From: Nocardia cyriacigeorgica GUH-2
GTDB taxonomy: Bacteria > Actinomycetota > Actinomycetes > Mycobacteriales > Mycobacteriaceae
Length of the DNA stretch: 64,000 nt
Direction: 5' to 3'
Assembly: GCF_000284035.1 (NCBI RefSeq)
Contig: NC_016887.1
Coordinates: forward strand, 3,596,001-3,660,000
In this document: positions 13,750 through 22,772 of the stretch, piece after piece
Layout of the letters: each line of letters begins with the position of its first letter
Numbering within the stretch: the first letter of the stretch is position 1
The notes under the pieces: model-generated
Told to the model about the DNA's origin: nothing
What the model saw: the letters and a program-made list of their open reading frames with translations, nothing else
Databases searched by the model: none
Translations under genes and position numbers: made by a program

Positions 13750-15636
13750 GTGGATACCGCAACGCTGTGGCTGCTGCCCGCCCTGCCCCTGGCCGGCGCC
13801 GTCATCCTGCTGCTCACGGGGCGTCGCGCCGACGCCTGGGGTCATCTGCTGGGCTGCCTGACCGCGCTCGCCTCATTCGCGGTGGCGATCGTCGCCTTCG
13901 TCGCGATGCTCGGCCGCGCCGACGCCGAGCGTGCCATCGAACTCGAGCTCTACCAGTGGGTTCCGGTCACCGGCCTGAACGTCGATCTCGGCCTCCAGCT
14001 CGACCAGCTGTCGATGTGTTTCGCGCTGCTGATCACCGGCGTCGGCTCGCTGATCCACATCTACTCGGTCGGCTATATGAGCCACGATCCGGCCCGCCGG
14101 CGATTCTTCGCCTACCTCAACCTGTTTTTGGCCGCCATGTTGGTGCTGGTGCTGGCGAACAACTTCCTGGTGCTCTACCTCGGCTGGGAAGGCGTCGGTT
14201 TGGCGTCGTATCTGCTGATCGGGTTCTGGCAGCACAAGCCGACCGCCGCCACGGCGGCCAAGAAGGCGTTCGTGGTCAACCGGGTCGGCGACATGGGGCT
14301 GGCGCTGGCGATGTTCGTCATGTTCGCCACCTTCGGATCCATCGGTTTCAGCGAGGTGTTCGGCGCTGCGCCGACCGCGAGCGAAGCCACGCTCACCGCG
14401 ATCGGGCTGCTGTTGCTGCTGGCCGCGTGCGGTAAGTCCGCGCAGGTGCCGTTGCAGTCCTGGCTCGGTGACGCCATGGAGGGCCCGACGCCGGTGTCGG
14501 CACTCATCCACGCCGCCACCATGGTCACCGCGGGCGTCTACCTGATCGCGCGCGCCAACCCGGTCTTCGACCTCGCGCCGAACGCGCAGCTGGCGGTGGT
14601 GCTGGTCGGTGCGGTGACGCTGCTGTTCGGTGCGATCATCGGCTGCGCCAAAGACGACATCAAGAAGGCCCTCGCCGCCTCCACCATGAGCCAGATCGGT
14701 TACATGGTGCTCGCGGTCGGCCTCGGCCCGGCCGGTTACGCGGTCGCGATCATGCATCTGCTCACGCACGGTTTCTTCAAGGCCGGATTGTTCCTCGGCG
14801 CCGGGTCGGTCATGCACGCCATGGACGACGAAACCGATATGCGCCGCTACGGCGGTCTGCGCACGCTGCTGCCGATCACCTATGTGACCTTCGGGCTCGG
14901 CTACCTCGCCATCATCGGGGTGCCGCCCTTCGCCGGGTTCTTCTCCAAGGACCGCATCATCGAGGCCGCCTTCGCCGAAGGCGGGGCCGCGGGTCTGGCC
15001 CTGGGTGCGGTGACGCTGCTCGGCGCGGGGCTCACCGCGTTCTACATGACCCGCGTCATGCTGATGACGTTCTTCGGGGAACGCCGCTGGAAACCGGACA
15101 CTCATCCGCACGAAGCGCCCGCGGTGATGACCGGTCCAATGATCCTGCTCGCGGTCGGCTCGGTGGCCTCCGGTGCGTTGCTGGTGTGGGGTTCGGCGTT
15201 GCAGAACTGGCTGGAGCCGGTGGTCGGTTCCCATCATGGTGAGCCGGCGCTGCCGGTGCCGGTAATCACCGCGCTGGCGTTGCTGGTCGTCGCTGCCGGC
15301 GCCGGGGTCGCCTATCAGCAGTACGCGCGGCGGCCGGTGCCCGAGACCGCGCCGCAGCAGGTGTCCGCGCTCACCGTCGCCGCCCGCAAGGATCTCTACG
15401 GTGACGCGGTCAACGAGGCCGGCCTGATGCGGCCCGGGCAGCATCTGACCCGATCGCTGGTGTTCGTCGACAACCGCGGCATCGACGGCTTGGTCAACAC
15501 GACCGCCGCCGTGATCGGTGGCTTGTCGGCCCGGATCCGGCGGGTGCAAACCGGTTTCGTGCGCTCGTATGCGCTGTCCATGTTCACCGGCGCGGCCCTG
15601 GTGGCCGCCGCCCTGCTGGCGGTGAGGATCTGGTGA
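13750..15636 (+). CDS. nuoL: NADH-quinone oxidoreductase subunit L
   Basis: 628-residue antiporter-like subunit (ND5) at the far end of the membrane arm, with some 15-16 transmembrane segments and the long lateral helix expected at the C-terminus. Signatures: [18 protein letters not shown], the channel-lysine helices around [13 protein letters not shown] and [25 protein letters not shown], and HGFFKAGLF. Start is GTG 13750, one base after the nuoK stop. Its end overlaps nuoM by 4 bases. Confidence 0.97.
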   Translation: MDTATLWLLPALPLAGAVILLLTGRRADAWGHLLGCLTALASFAVAIVAFVAMLGRADAERAIELELYQWVPVTGLNVDLGLQLDQLSMCFALLITGVGSLIHIYSVGYMSHDPARRRFFAYLNLFLAAMLVLVLANNFLVLYLGWEGVGLASYLLIGFWQHKPTAATAAKKAFVVNRVGDMGLALAMFVMFATFGSIGFSEVFGAAPTASEATLTAIGLLLLLAACGKSAQVPLQSWLGDAMEGPTPVSALIHAATMVTAGVYLIARANPVFDLAPNAQLAVVLVGAVTLLFGAIIGCAKDDIKKALAASTMSQIGYMVLAVGLGPAGYAVAIMHLLTHGFFKAGLFLGAGSVMHAMDDETDMRRYGGLRTLLPITYVTFGLGYLAIIGVPPFAGFFSKDRIIEAAFAEGGAAGLALGAVTLLGAGLTAFYMTRVMLMTFFGERRWKPDTHPHEAPAVMTGPMILLAVGSVASGALLVWGSALQNWLEPVVGSHHGEPALPVPVITALALLVVAAGAGVAYQQYARRPVPETAPQQVSALTVAARKDLYGDAVNEAGLMRPGQHLTRSLVFVDNRGIDGLVNTTAAVIGGLSARIRRVQTGFVRSYALSMFTGAALVAAALLAVRIW

Positions 15637-17255
15637 CCGATTTTCCCTGGTTGACCACGCTGTGGCTGCTGCCCGTCGCGGGTGCGGTGATCGTGCTGGT
15701 GCTACCCGCCGCGCAGCGGGTGCTCGCCCGCTGGATCGCGCTCGCCTTCTCGGTGGCGGTGCTGGTGCTGGCGGTGCTGCTGGCGACCCGCTTCGAACCC
15801 GGCGGTGAACAGTTCCAGTTCGTCGAATCGCACAGTTGGATACCGGCTTTCGGCGCCGGCTACACCCTCGGCGTCGACGGCATCGCGCTTGTGCTGGTGC
15901 TGCTCACCGCCGCGCTGGTGCCGCTGCTCATCGTCGCGGGCTGGAACGACGAACGCGAGGTCGGCGGTGGGTCGCGGGTCGCGCACACCTATGTGGCGTT
16001 GACCCTGCTGGTCGAGGCCATGGTGCTGATGTCGTTCCTGGCGCTCGACATTCTGCTGTTCTACGTGTTCTTCGAGGCGATGCTGATCCCGATGTATTTC
16101 CTCATCGGTGGTTTCGGCCCGCGCACCGACGATGCGGGCGTGCGGGTACGCCGGGCCCGGGCCGCGGTGAAATTCCTGCTCTACAACCTGCTCGGCGGGC
16201 TCATCATGCTGGCGGCGGTGATCGGGCTGTATGTGCTCACCGCGCAACAGGGTCTCGGCGAGGGGACGGCGGGCACGTTCGATTTCCGCACCGTGGTCGC
16301 GGCGGCCAACGCCGGTGAGCTGGGCGCGGATCCGGCGCTGCTGAACGCGCTGTTCCTCGGGTTCATGTTCGCGTTCGCGGTGAAGGCGCCGCTGTGGCCG
16401 CTGCACACCTGGCTGCCGGATGCCGCGGTGGCGGCGACGCCGTCGAGTGCGGTGCTGATGATGGCGGTGGTGGACAAGGTCGGCACGTTCGGCATGCTGC
16501 GCTACGGGCTGCTGCTGTTTCCCGACGCGACGCAGACCTACGCGCCGCTGCTGGTGACGCTGGCGGTGATCGCGATCATCTACGGTGCGCTGGTCGCGAT
16601 CGGCCAGACCGATGTGATGCGGCTGATCGCCTACACCTCGATCTCGCATTTCGGGTTCATCATCCTCGGCATCTTCGCGCTGACCAGCCAGGCCCAGAAC
16701 GGGGCCACGCTGTACATGGTCAACCACGGCATCTCCACCGCTGCGTTGTTCCTCATCGCCGGATTCCTGGTATCGCGGCGCGGGACCCGGCTCATCGCCG
16801 ACTACGGCGGTGTGCAGAAGGTCGCGCCCGTGCTGGCCGGAACCTTCCTCATCGCGGGTCTGGCGACGCTGTCACTGCCCGGGCTGGCGCCGTTCGTCAG
16901 TGAATTCCTGGTCCTGGTGGGCACTTTCAGCCGCTACCAGGTCGCCGCCATCGTCGCCACCGGTGCGCTGGTGCTCGCGGCGATCTACGTGCTGTGGGTG
17001 TACCAGCGGATGATGACCGGGCCGGTCACCGAAGGCAACGAGCGCATCCGTGACCTGATGCCACGCGAGCTGGCGGTGGTGGCGCCGCTGATCGCCGCAC
17101 TGATCGTGCTCGGCGTCTATCCGAAACCGGTGACCGATTTCATCGATCCCGCCGTCAACCAGACCCTCACCACGGTCGGGATCACCGATCCCGAACCGTC
17201 GGCCCCGGCGCAGCCCGAGGCCGGAACCGCGACCACCGGAGGTGGGCACAAATGA
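15633..17255 (+). CDS. nuoM: NADH-quinone oxidoreductase subunit M
   Basis: 540-residue antiporter-like subunit (ND4) with about 14 helices. Recognisable elements are the [16 protein letters not shown] helix with its conserved Glu, [20 protein letters not shown] with the channel Lys, and [15 protein letters not shown]. Start is GTG 15633 inside the end of nuoL. The C-terminal ~40 residues are Pro/Ala-rich and hydrophilic. It overlaps nuoN by 4 bases. Confidence 0.97.
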   Translation: MTDFPWLTTLWLLPVAGAVIVLVLPAAQRVLARWIALAFSVAVLVLAVLLATRFEPGGEQFQFVESHSWIPAFGAGYTLGVDGIALVLVLLTAALVPLLIVAGWNDEREVGGGSRVAHTYVALTLLVEAMVLMSFLALDILLFYVFFEAMLIPMYFLIGGFGPRTDDAGVRVRRARAAVKFLLYNLLGGLIMLAAVIGLYVLTAQQGLGEGTAGTFDFRTVVAAANAGELGADPALLNALFLGFMFAFAVKAPLWPLHTWLPDAAVAATPSSAVLMMAVVDKVGTFGMLRYGLLLFPDATQTYAPLLVTLAVIAIIYGALVAIGQTDVMRLIAYTSISHFGFIILGIFALTSQAQNGATLYMVNHGISTAALFLIAGFLVSRRGTRLIADYGGVQKVAPVLAGTFLIAGLATLSLPGLAPFVSEFLVLVGTFSRYQVAAIVATGALVLAAIYVLWVYQRMMTGPVTEGNERIRDLMPRELAVVAPLIAALIVLGVYPKPVTDFIDPAVNQTLTTVGITDPEPSAPAQPEAGTATTGGGHK

Positions 17256-18868
17256 GTGGTGACCTCGACGCCGGACTCGTCCTCGCGGCGACCGTGCCCG
17301 CCCCGAGCATCGAATACGGCAAGCTCTCGCCGATGCTGATCGTATTCGGCGCGGCGGTGATCGGAGTGCTGGTCGAGGCCTTCGTGCCGCGACGGATGCG
17401 CTACCTCACGCAGATGGTGCTCGGCCTGGGCGGATTGATCGCCGCGCTGGTGGCGGTGATCGCGCTCGCCGGCACGGACGCCACCGCAGCGGTCGGTGCC
17501 GTCGCCGTCGACGGGGTGACGCTGTTCTTGCAGGGCACGCTGCTGGTGGTTTCGATTCTCGGGCTGCTGTTCATCGGTCAGCGCATGCCAGCGGCCCGGT
17601 CGGGGCCGGGCACCTGGTACCGCGCGGCTGCGCGGCCGGGGTTCCAGCTCGAGGCGTTCACTCCGCAAGCCTCTGCGGTGCCGGGTAGCGGCGCCGAAAA
17701 GGCCGCGGCCGCAGCGGGTGTGGCGGCGACCGAAGTCTTCCCGCTGACCATGCTCGCGGTGGGTGGGCTGCTGCTGTTCCCGGCCTCGAACGATCTGCTG
17801 ACCATGTTCGTCGCGCTGGAGGTGCTGTCGCTGCCGCTGTATCTGCTGTGCGGGCTGGCCCGGCGACAGCGGCTGCTCTCGCAGGAGGCGGCGCTGAAGT
17901 ACTTCCTGCTCGGCGCGTTCTCCTCGGCGTTCTTCCTCTACGGCGTCGCCCTGCTCTACGGCGCGACCGGCACCGTGCGGCTGGGCGGCATCGCCGACGG
18001 CTTGGCCGCCGATTCCGGTGACGCGACCCTGGCGTTGCTCGGAGTGGCGATGCTGGCGGTGGGGCTGCTGTTCAAGATCGGTGCGGTGCCCTTCCAGTCC
18101 TGGGTTCCCGACGTGTACCAGGGTGCGCCGACGCCCATCACGGCGTTCATGGCCGCGGCCACCAAGATCGCCGCGGTGGGCGCGCTGTTGCGGGTCTTGC
18201 AGGTCGCGGTGCCAGGGCTGGCTGACGATTGGCGGCCAGTGCTCGGCGCGATCGCGGTGGCGACCATGGTGGTGGGTGCGGTCATGGCCATCACCCAGAC
18301 CGATGTCAAACGGATGCTCGCGTACTCGTCGGTGGCGCATGCGGGTTTTCTGCTGACGGCGCTGGTGGCGGCCAATGAGGCCGGGGTGTCGTCGGTGTTG
18401 TTCTATCTGCTCACCTACGGCCTGAGCACGCTCGGTGCGTTCGCCCTGGTGAGCCTGGTCCGGGAAGCCTCCGGCGAGGAGGCCACCGCGCTGGAGCGCT
18501 GGGCCGGTCTCGGCCGCCGATCCCCCTGGCTCGCCTCGGGTTTCGCGCTGCTATTGCTCTCCTTCGCCGGCCTGCCGCTGACCAGCGGGTTCGTCGCGAA
18601 GTTCGCCGTGTTCCAGGCGGCGGCCGACGGCGACGCCGGCTATCTGGTGATCATCGGTGTGCTCGCCAGCGCCGTCGCCGCCTTCTTTTACATCCGGGTG
18701 ATCGTGCTGATGTTCTTCACCGAACCGCCCGCGAACGCGCCGGTGATCACGGCACCGCCGGTGACGGGCGGCGTCATCGCCGTCACCGCCGCCGTCACCC
18801 TGGTGCTCGGCCTCGTGCCGCAGCCGGTGCTCGACCTCGCCACCGAGGCCGCGCACTTCGCCCGATAA
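17252..18868 (+). CDS. nuoN: NADH-quinone oxidoreductase subunit N
   Basis: 538-residue antiporter-like subunit (ND2) and last gene of the operon. Motifs: FVALEVLSLPLYLLCGL, KYFLLGAFSSAFFLYG, VPFQSWVPDVYQGAPTPITAFMAAATK and MLAYSSVAHAGF. A hydrophilic insertion of about 45 residues near 110-155 precedes the conserved core; a loop here is usual in actinobacteria. ATG 17252 overlaps nuoM. The stop is only 3 bases from the convergent ABC-F gene end, so there is no room for a separate terminator. Confidence 0.96.
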   Translation: MSGDLDAGLVLAATVPAPSIEYGKLSPMLIVFGAAVIGVLVEAFVPRRMRYLTQMVLGLGGLIAALVAVIALAGTDATAAVGAVAVDGVTLFLQGTLLVVSILGLLFIGQRMPAARSGPGTWYRAAARPGFQLEAFTPQASAVPGSGAEKAAAAAGVAATEVFPLTMLAVGGLLLFPASNDLLTMFVALEVLSLPLYLLCGLARRQRLLSQEAALKYFLLGAFSSAFFLYGVALLYGATGTVRLGGIADGLAADSGDATLALLGVAMLAVGLLFKIGAVPFQSWVPDVYQGAPTPITAFMAAATKIAAVGALLRVLQVAVPGLADDWRPVLGAIAVATMVVGAVMAITQTDVKRMLAYSSVAHAGFLLTALVAANEAGVSSVLFYLLTYGLSTLGAFALVSLVREASGEEATALERWAGLGRRSPWLASGFALLLLSFAGLPLTSGFVAKFAVFQAAADGDAGYLVIIGVLASAVAAFFYIRVIVLMFFTEPPANAPVITAPPVTGGVIAVTAAVTLVLGLVPQPVLDLATEAAHFAR

Positions 18869-18871
18869 CGC

Positions 18872-20533
18872 TCACCCGGCCGTCGGCATGGCGGGCGCCT
18901 GCTCGCTGCGGGAGACCACCTGTCCCGCAGCGAGTTCCAGGTGGGTTCCGCGGAATCGGGACCGCAGGCCCCGGTCGTGGGTGACCAGCACCAGCGCTCC
19001 CGGATACCCGTCGAGTGCCGCTTCGAGTTCTTCCACCAATGCGGGCGCCAGGTGGTTGGTCGGTTCGTCGAGTAGCAGCAGATCGACCGGGTCGGCGACG
19101 AGCCGCGCCAGATCGACGCGGCGGCGCTGGCCGTAGGACAGGTCACCGATGCGCCGCGACAACTCCCCGGGATGGAACAGTCCCGTGCCGAGCAGTTCGG
19201 CCGCAGCGTCCTCGGCGTCGACGAATCGCCCGGCCGCATACGCTTGCAGCGCGGTCCAGTCCGAAGGCCAGGGCGTCTGTTGCTGACGCAGGTGCCCCAC
19301 CGTGCCGCCGACCTCGACCGCACCGGCGCCGACCTCCTGTTCACCGGCGAGTACCCGCAGCAAGGTGGTCTTGCCCGCGCCGTTGGCGCCGGTGATCAGC
19401 ACCCGCTCACCGGCGCGAATCGCGAGCTCGTCCACCCGGAGCCGGTCCCCCACTTCGACGCCGGCGAGAGTCGCGACGGGGCCCTCGACATCGCCGCCTC
19501 GGTCCCACTGCGCGGTGAACCGCAACGGATCCGGCGGTGCTGCCACCGGATTCTCGGTCAACCGCGCCACCCGTTCCTTGGCATTGCGGATCCGGGACCG
19601 GGCGCCGTGGTCGCGGCCACGAGCCCGGAACGGGCCGGCAGCGAAGACCGCCAGCGGCAGCTTGCGCGGAATCGCGTCCAACCGCACGACATTCGATTCA
19701 GCCAGTGCCCGACTACGGGCAAGTTCGGTGCGCCAGCGCTGGAATTCGGCTTCCCGGCGCCGCCGCTCGGCCGCTTTCGCCGCCAGATACCCCGCATAAC
19801 CGTCGCCGTAGCGGGCGAGAGCACCGGCGTCGACCTCGACGATCGTGGTGGTGAGCCGTTCCAGGAACACCCGGTCGTGGGTGACGACGACGACCGTCCC
19901 GCGATGGGCGAGCAGGTGACGTTCCAGCCACTCGACCGCCTGATCGTCGAGGTCGTTGGTGGGTTCGTCGAGCAGCAGCAGGTGCGGTGCGGCGGCCAGC
20001 GTCGCAGCCAGCGCCAGCCGGGATCGCTCGCCACCGGAGAGCGTGCCCAGGGTGCGCTCGCGGTCCAGTCCGGGCAGTCCGAGGCCTGCCAGGGCGATGT
20101 CGACGCGGCGGTCGGCGTCGTAGCCGCCTCGCGCCTCGAATCGCTGGACGACCTCGGCGTACTCATCGAGTATCGGCCCGGTCGATTCCGTTGCCGCGAG
20201 CTCGGTTTCGAGTGCGCGCAGTCGCGCCTCCAGTGTGCGGATGTCGGCCAGCGCGGTGTCGATGGCGTCGGCGACGGTCGCCGCATCCGGCAGGTCCAGC
20301 GCTTGTGGCAGGTAGCCGATGCCGCCCGGCATGTGCACGGTGATCTCGCCGTTGTCGGGGGTTTCCTGTCCGGCGATGAGCCGCAGCAGTGTCGACTTCC
20401 CGGAGCCGTTGTCGCCGACGATGCCGACGGTTTCGCCCGGCCGGATGGTCAGCGAGGCCCGGTCGAGCACGATCCGCTCGCTGTAGCGTTTGGTGATGTC
20501 GGTGAGGGTGAGTTGGGCAGCAGCGGTACGCAT
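18872..20533 (-). CDS. ABC-F subfamily ATPase, probable ribosome-protection antibiotic resistance protein
   Basis: A 553-residue protein with two ABC cassettes and no membrane segments. Cassette 1: Walker A GDNGSGKST (40-48), signature LSGGERSRL, Walker B LLLLDEPTNDLD. Cassette 2: GANGAGKTT, signature LSYGQRRRVDLARL, LLLLDEPTNHL. A charged linker (AAKAAERRRREAEFQRW) lies between them, as in ABC-F factors that enter the ribosomal E site and dislodge antibiotics bound near the peptidyl-transferase centre. The frame extends to 20590, but ATG 20533 has AGGAGG six bases upstream. A promoter, 8-codon leader ORF and stem-loop precede it, which suggests antibiotic-induced attenuation. The drug class cannot be read from the sequence. 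Confidence 0.85.
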   Translation of the reverse strand: MRTAAAQLTLTDITKRYSERIVLDRASLTIRPGETVGIVGDNGSGKSTLLRLIAGQETPDNGEITVHMPGGIGYLPQALDLPDAATVADAIDTALADIRTLEARLRALETELAATESTGPILDEYAEVVQRFEARGGYDADRRVDIALAGLGLPGLDRERTLGTLSGGERSRLALAATLAAAPHLLLLDEPTNDLDDQAVEWLERHLLAHRGTVVVVTHDRVFLERLTTTIVEVDAGALARYGDGYAGYLAAKAAERRRREAEFQRWRTELARSRALAESNVVRLDAIPRKLPLAVFAAGPFRARGRDHGARSRIRNAKERVARLTENPVAAPPDPLRFTAQWDRGGDVEGPVATLAGVEVGDRLRVDELAIRAGERVLITGANGAGKTTLLRVLAGEQEVGAGAVEVGGTVGHLRQQQTPWPSDWTALQAYAAGRFVDAEDAAAELLGTGLFHPGELSRRIGDLSYGQRRRVDLARLVADPVDLLLLDEPTNHLAPALVEELEAALDGYPGALVLVTHDRGLRSRFRGTHLELAAGQVVSRSEQAPAMPTAG

Positions 20534-20576
20534 GGTTGTCCTCCTGTCCCGGCCGATGGCCGTGATATCCGGATCC

Positions 20577-20612
20577 ACGCATCGGACCACCGGGCAATCG
20601 CCGGGGATGCGT
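20577..20612 (-). promoter_or_regulatory. Stem-loop in the 5' leader of the ABC-F gene
   Basis: On the minus strand ACGCATC and GATGCGT form a perfect 7-base stem around a GC-rich interior that can itself pair (CCGG/CCGG). It ends about 43 bases before the ABC-F start and lies downstream of the leader ORF. Smaller alternative hairpins (GGCG...CGCC, GAGCC...GGCTC) lie between the leader ORF and this stem. The arrangement suits an attenuator or anti-attenuator; a U-tract is not obvious. Confidence 0.5.
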
Positions 20613-20671
20613 GGGGAGATGCGGGCGGAGCCGGGCTCGGAATGAGCGGCGCTCGACGCCTGCGGGGCGGA

Positions 20672-20698
20672 TTACAGGAAGAACAACAAAGTACCCAT
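20672..20698 (-). CDS. Eight-residue leader peptide MGTLLFFL upstream of the ABC-F gene
   Basis: ATG to TAA encodes MGTLLFFL. It begins about 10-11 bases after the -10 hexamer, so it is nearly leaderless, and it ends 138 bases before the ABC-F start codon. A very short hydrophobic leader followed by hairpins is the layout of ribosome-mediated attenuation, in which a drug-stalled ribosome on the leader changes folding and lets the resistance gene be transcribed. The reading is from the DNA; the regulatory role is inferred from the layout. Confidence 0.65.
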   Translation of the reverse strand: MGTLLFFL

Positions 20699-20708
20699 GA
20701 GGTCGCCC

Positions 20709-20738
20709 AATCTAGCGAGGGAATCCGGTGGGTGTCAA
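20709..20738 (-). promoter_or_regulatory. Promoter for the leader peptide/ABC-F transcript
   Basis: TTGACA (20738-20733), an 18-base spacer and TAGATT (20714-20709) make a near-consensus housekeeping promoter on the minus strand. It overlaps the last codon of the upstream BASS gene. The predicted transcript start is within a few bases of the leader-peptide ATG. The bases just before the -35 (AAATACCCG) are only partly AT-rich, so a WhiB7 site cannot be claimed. Confidence 0.65.
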
Positions 20739-21760
20739 CGGGTATTTCCGACGGGTGCCGCCGCGGCGGGTTCGGATTCGGCCGCTTCGTGCTCCTCGGC
20801 CTGCCGTCCCAGCCGTTGCGCGATGACGGCGCAGGCGATCAGCTGCAACTGGTGGAACAGCATGAGTGGCAACACCATCAGGCCCACGTCGGTGCCGCCG
20901 AACAGCACCGCCGCCATCGGCAGACCGGAGGCGAGGCTCTTCTTCGATCCGGCGAACAGGATGACGACCCGGTCCTCGCGCGCGAACCCGAACACCCGGC
21001 CCGTCCCGGTGGCGATGCCCGCGACCACCGCGAACAACACCGCCGACACCGCGAGCAGCACGAGAATGTCGCCGACGCCGACCTTGCTCCAGATGTCCTC
21101 GCGCATACCGGCACTGAACGCGGCGTAGACCACCAGCAGGATCGAACCGCGGTCGACCAGTTTCACCGGCTGCGCGTGCCGGGTCAGCCACTGCCCGATC
21201 CACGGCCGGGCCAGTTGCCCGAGCAGGAACGGCACCAGCAGTTGCAGCACGATCGCCACCGCGGCGCCGGCATCGATATGCGCTTCGCCGGTGGTGTGCA
21301 TCAACGCCACCACCAGCAGCGGGGTCAGGAAGACGCCGAGCAGATTGGAGAACGACGCGCTGACGATGGCCCCGCCGACATTGCCGCGCGCGATCGAGGT
21401 GAAGGCGATCGAGGACTGCACCGTCGAGGGCACCAGGCACAGGAACAGCACCCCGGCGTACAGCTGCTCCGACAGCACACCCGGCACCAGGATCCGCATC
21501 GCCAGCCCGAGCAGCGGAAACACCACGAAGGTGGTCACGAGGATCACGCTGTGCAGGCGCCAGTGTTTGACGCCCTGCCAGGCCTGCGCGGGCGAGAGCC
21601 GGGCACCGTAGATGAAGAACAATGCGGCGATGGCGGCCTTGGTGGCCCAGTCCAGCACCACCGCGCCGGTCCCGGTGGCCGGGACGATCGTGGCGACGGC
21701 GACCATCGCGAAGATCGCGAGGACGAAACCATCAATCGAGAACCTGTTGAGCAACCGCAT
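20735..21760 (-). CDS. Bile acid:sodium symporter (BASS/SBF-like) family transporter
   Basis: A 341-residue membrane protein with about ten predicted helices and the SBF-like fold of the YfeH/PF13593 group. Characteristic pieces are FFIYGARLSPAQAWQG near the N-terminus, LVPSTVQSSIAFTSIARGNVGGAI in the middle and FAGSKKSLASGLPMAAVLF near the end; the crossed-helix Asn/Ser/Gly-rich segments bind the substrate. The C-terminal ~25 residues are acidic and hydrophilic. Members move organic anions with sodium; the substrate here is unknown. It is divergent from a LysR gene with a palindrome between, so it is probably controlled by that regulator. Confidence 0.85.
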   Translation of the reverse strand: MRLLNRFSIDGFVLAIFAMVAVATIVPATGTGAVVLDWATKAAIAALFFIYGARLSPAQAWQGVKHWRLHSVILVTTFVVFPLLGLAMRILVPGVLSEQLYAGVLFLCLVPSTVQSSIAFTSIARGNVGGAIVSASFSNLLGVFLTPLLVVALMHTTGEAHIDAGAAVAIVLQLLVPFLLGQLARPWIGQWLTRHAQPVKLVDRGSILLVVYAAFSAGMREDIWSKVGVGDILVLLAVSAVLFAVVAGIATGTGRVFGFAREDRVVILFAGSKKSLASGLPMAAVLFGGTDVGLMVLPLMLFHQLQLIACAVIAQRLGRQAEEHEAAESEPAAAAPVGNTR

Positions 21761-21800
21761 CGGTAGAACACTAGGCGGCCGCGGCCCATCGGGGAATACA

Positions 21801-21820
21801 ATAGCTGCTATATCAGCTAT
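21801..21820. promoter_or_regulatory. Palindromic operator between BASS transporter and LysR gene
   Basis: ATAGCTG and CAGCTAT are perfect 7-base inverted arms with a 6-base spacer in an AT-rich 85-base divergent intergenic region. Size, symmetry and location fit the binding site of the adjacent LysR protein. Confidence 0.6.
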
Positions 21821-21845
21821 TACGAATCACGATAGCGAGGTGCTG

Positions 21846-22706
21846 GTGTTCGATCCGGTTCTGCTGCGTAGCTTTGTCGCGGTCGAGCAGCACGGTGGGT
21901 TCACCGCCGCCGCCCGTCAGCTCGGGCTGCGTCAGCCGACGGTGAGCGGGCATGTCGCCAAGCTCGAACGCGAAGTGGGCCGCGAGCTGTTCCTGCGCGA
22001 CACCCATTCGGTGACGCTCACCTCCGATGGCGCGGCCATGCTCGGATTCGCCCGCGAGATCCTCGACGCACAGCGTCGCGCCGCACAGTATTTCGGCGGC
22101 GACACCGTCACCGGGCGCATCCGCTTCGGCGTCTCCGAGGATCTGGTGGCCGAAACGCTGCCGGAGATCCTGCGCGAGTTCCGCCGCGACTATCCGCGGG
22201 TCGACCTGGACATGTCGGTCGGGCTCAGCGAGGAAGTCCACGCTCGGCTGCGCCGCAACGAGCTCGACCTCGCCTTCGTCAAGCGCAGGCCCGGCGAACA
22301 GCACGGGCGGCTGGTGTTCAGCGACCGGCTGGTGTGGGTCGGCCCGGCCGGTGCGTGCCCACCGGCACCCGGCGAGCCGATCCCGGTGGTCACCTACCTA
22401 CCGCCCAGCCTCACCCGCGACGCCGCCCTGCGCACCCTCGACGGCGCCGGACTCCCCCATCACATCGCCTGCACGACCAAAGGTCAGCTCGGCCTGCGGG
22501 CCGCGGTACTCGCGGGCCTGGGTTTCGCGGTGCACAGTGAGAGCCTGCTACCGGCCGATCTCCATCCGGTGCGCGGACTGCCGAGTCCGGGCACCACCGA
22601 GTTCGTGCTGATCAGCACCGCGCGCCGGGCCGCATCCGCTCCTGAGCGGGCGCTGACCCGTGCCATCGTGGAGAACATCGATCGGCTGCGGTTCGCGCGC
22701 CGGTGA
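21846..22706 (+). CDS. LysR-family transcriptional regulator
   Basis: About 286 residues with the LysR layout: N-terminal helix-turn-helix (LLRSFVAVEQHGGFTAAARQ, LRQPTVSGHVAKLEREVG) and an effector-binding domain from about residue 90 (GRIRFGVSEDLVAETLPEIL). The open frame extends to 21612, but that would run through the divergent promoter. GTG 21846 has GAGG five bases upstream and gives a standard N-terminus; GTG 21840 is an alternative. It probably regulates the divergent BASS transporter and itself through the palindrome at 21801-21820. Confidence 0.88.
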   Translation: MFDPVLLRSFVAVEQHGGFTAAARQLGLRQPTVSGHVAKLEREVGRELFLRDTHSVTLTSDGAAMLGFAREILDAQRRAAQYFGGDTVTGRIRFGVSEDLVAETLPEILREFRRDYPRVDLDMSVGLSEEVHARLRRNELDLAFVKRRPGEQHGRLVFSDRLVWVGPAGACPPAPGEPIPVVTYLPPSLTRDAALRTLDGAGLPHHIACTTKGQLGLRAAVLAGLGFAVHSESLLPADLHPVRGLPSPGTTEFVLISTARRAASAPERALTRAIVENIDRLRFARR

Positions 22707-22747
22707 CGCGATGCCGGTGAGCGGGATCGCGGCGCGGCGAGAGTTGA

Positions 22748-22762
22748 CGATGTAAAACATCG
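22748..22762. promoter_or_regulatory. Inverted repeat upstream of the SDR gene
   Basis: CGATGT and ACATCG are perfect 6-base arms with a 3-base spacer, 10 bases before the SDR start and overlapping a TTGACG that could be a -35. The position suits a repressor operator, but no regulator for it is adjacent. Confidence 0.4.
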
Positions 22763-22772
22763 GTGTTTAGTT

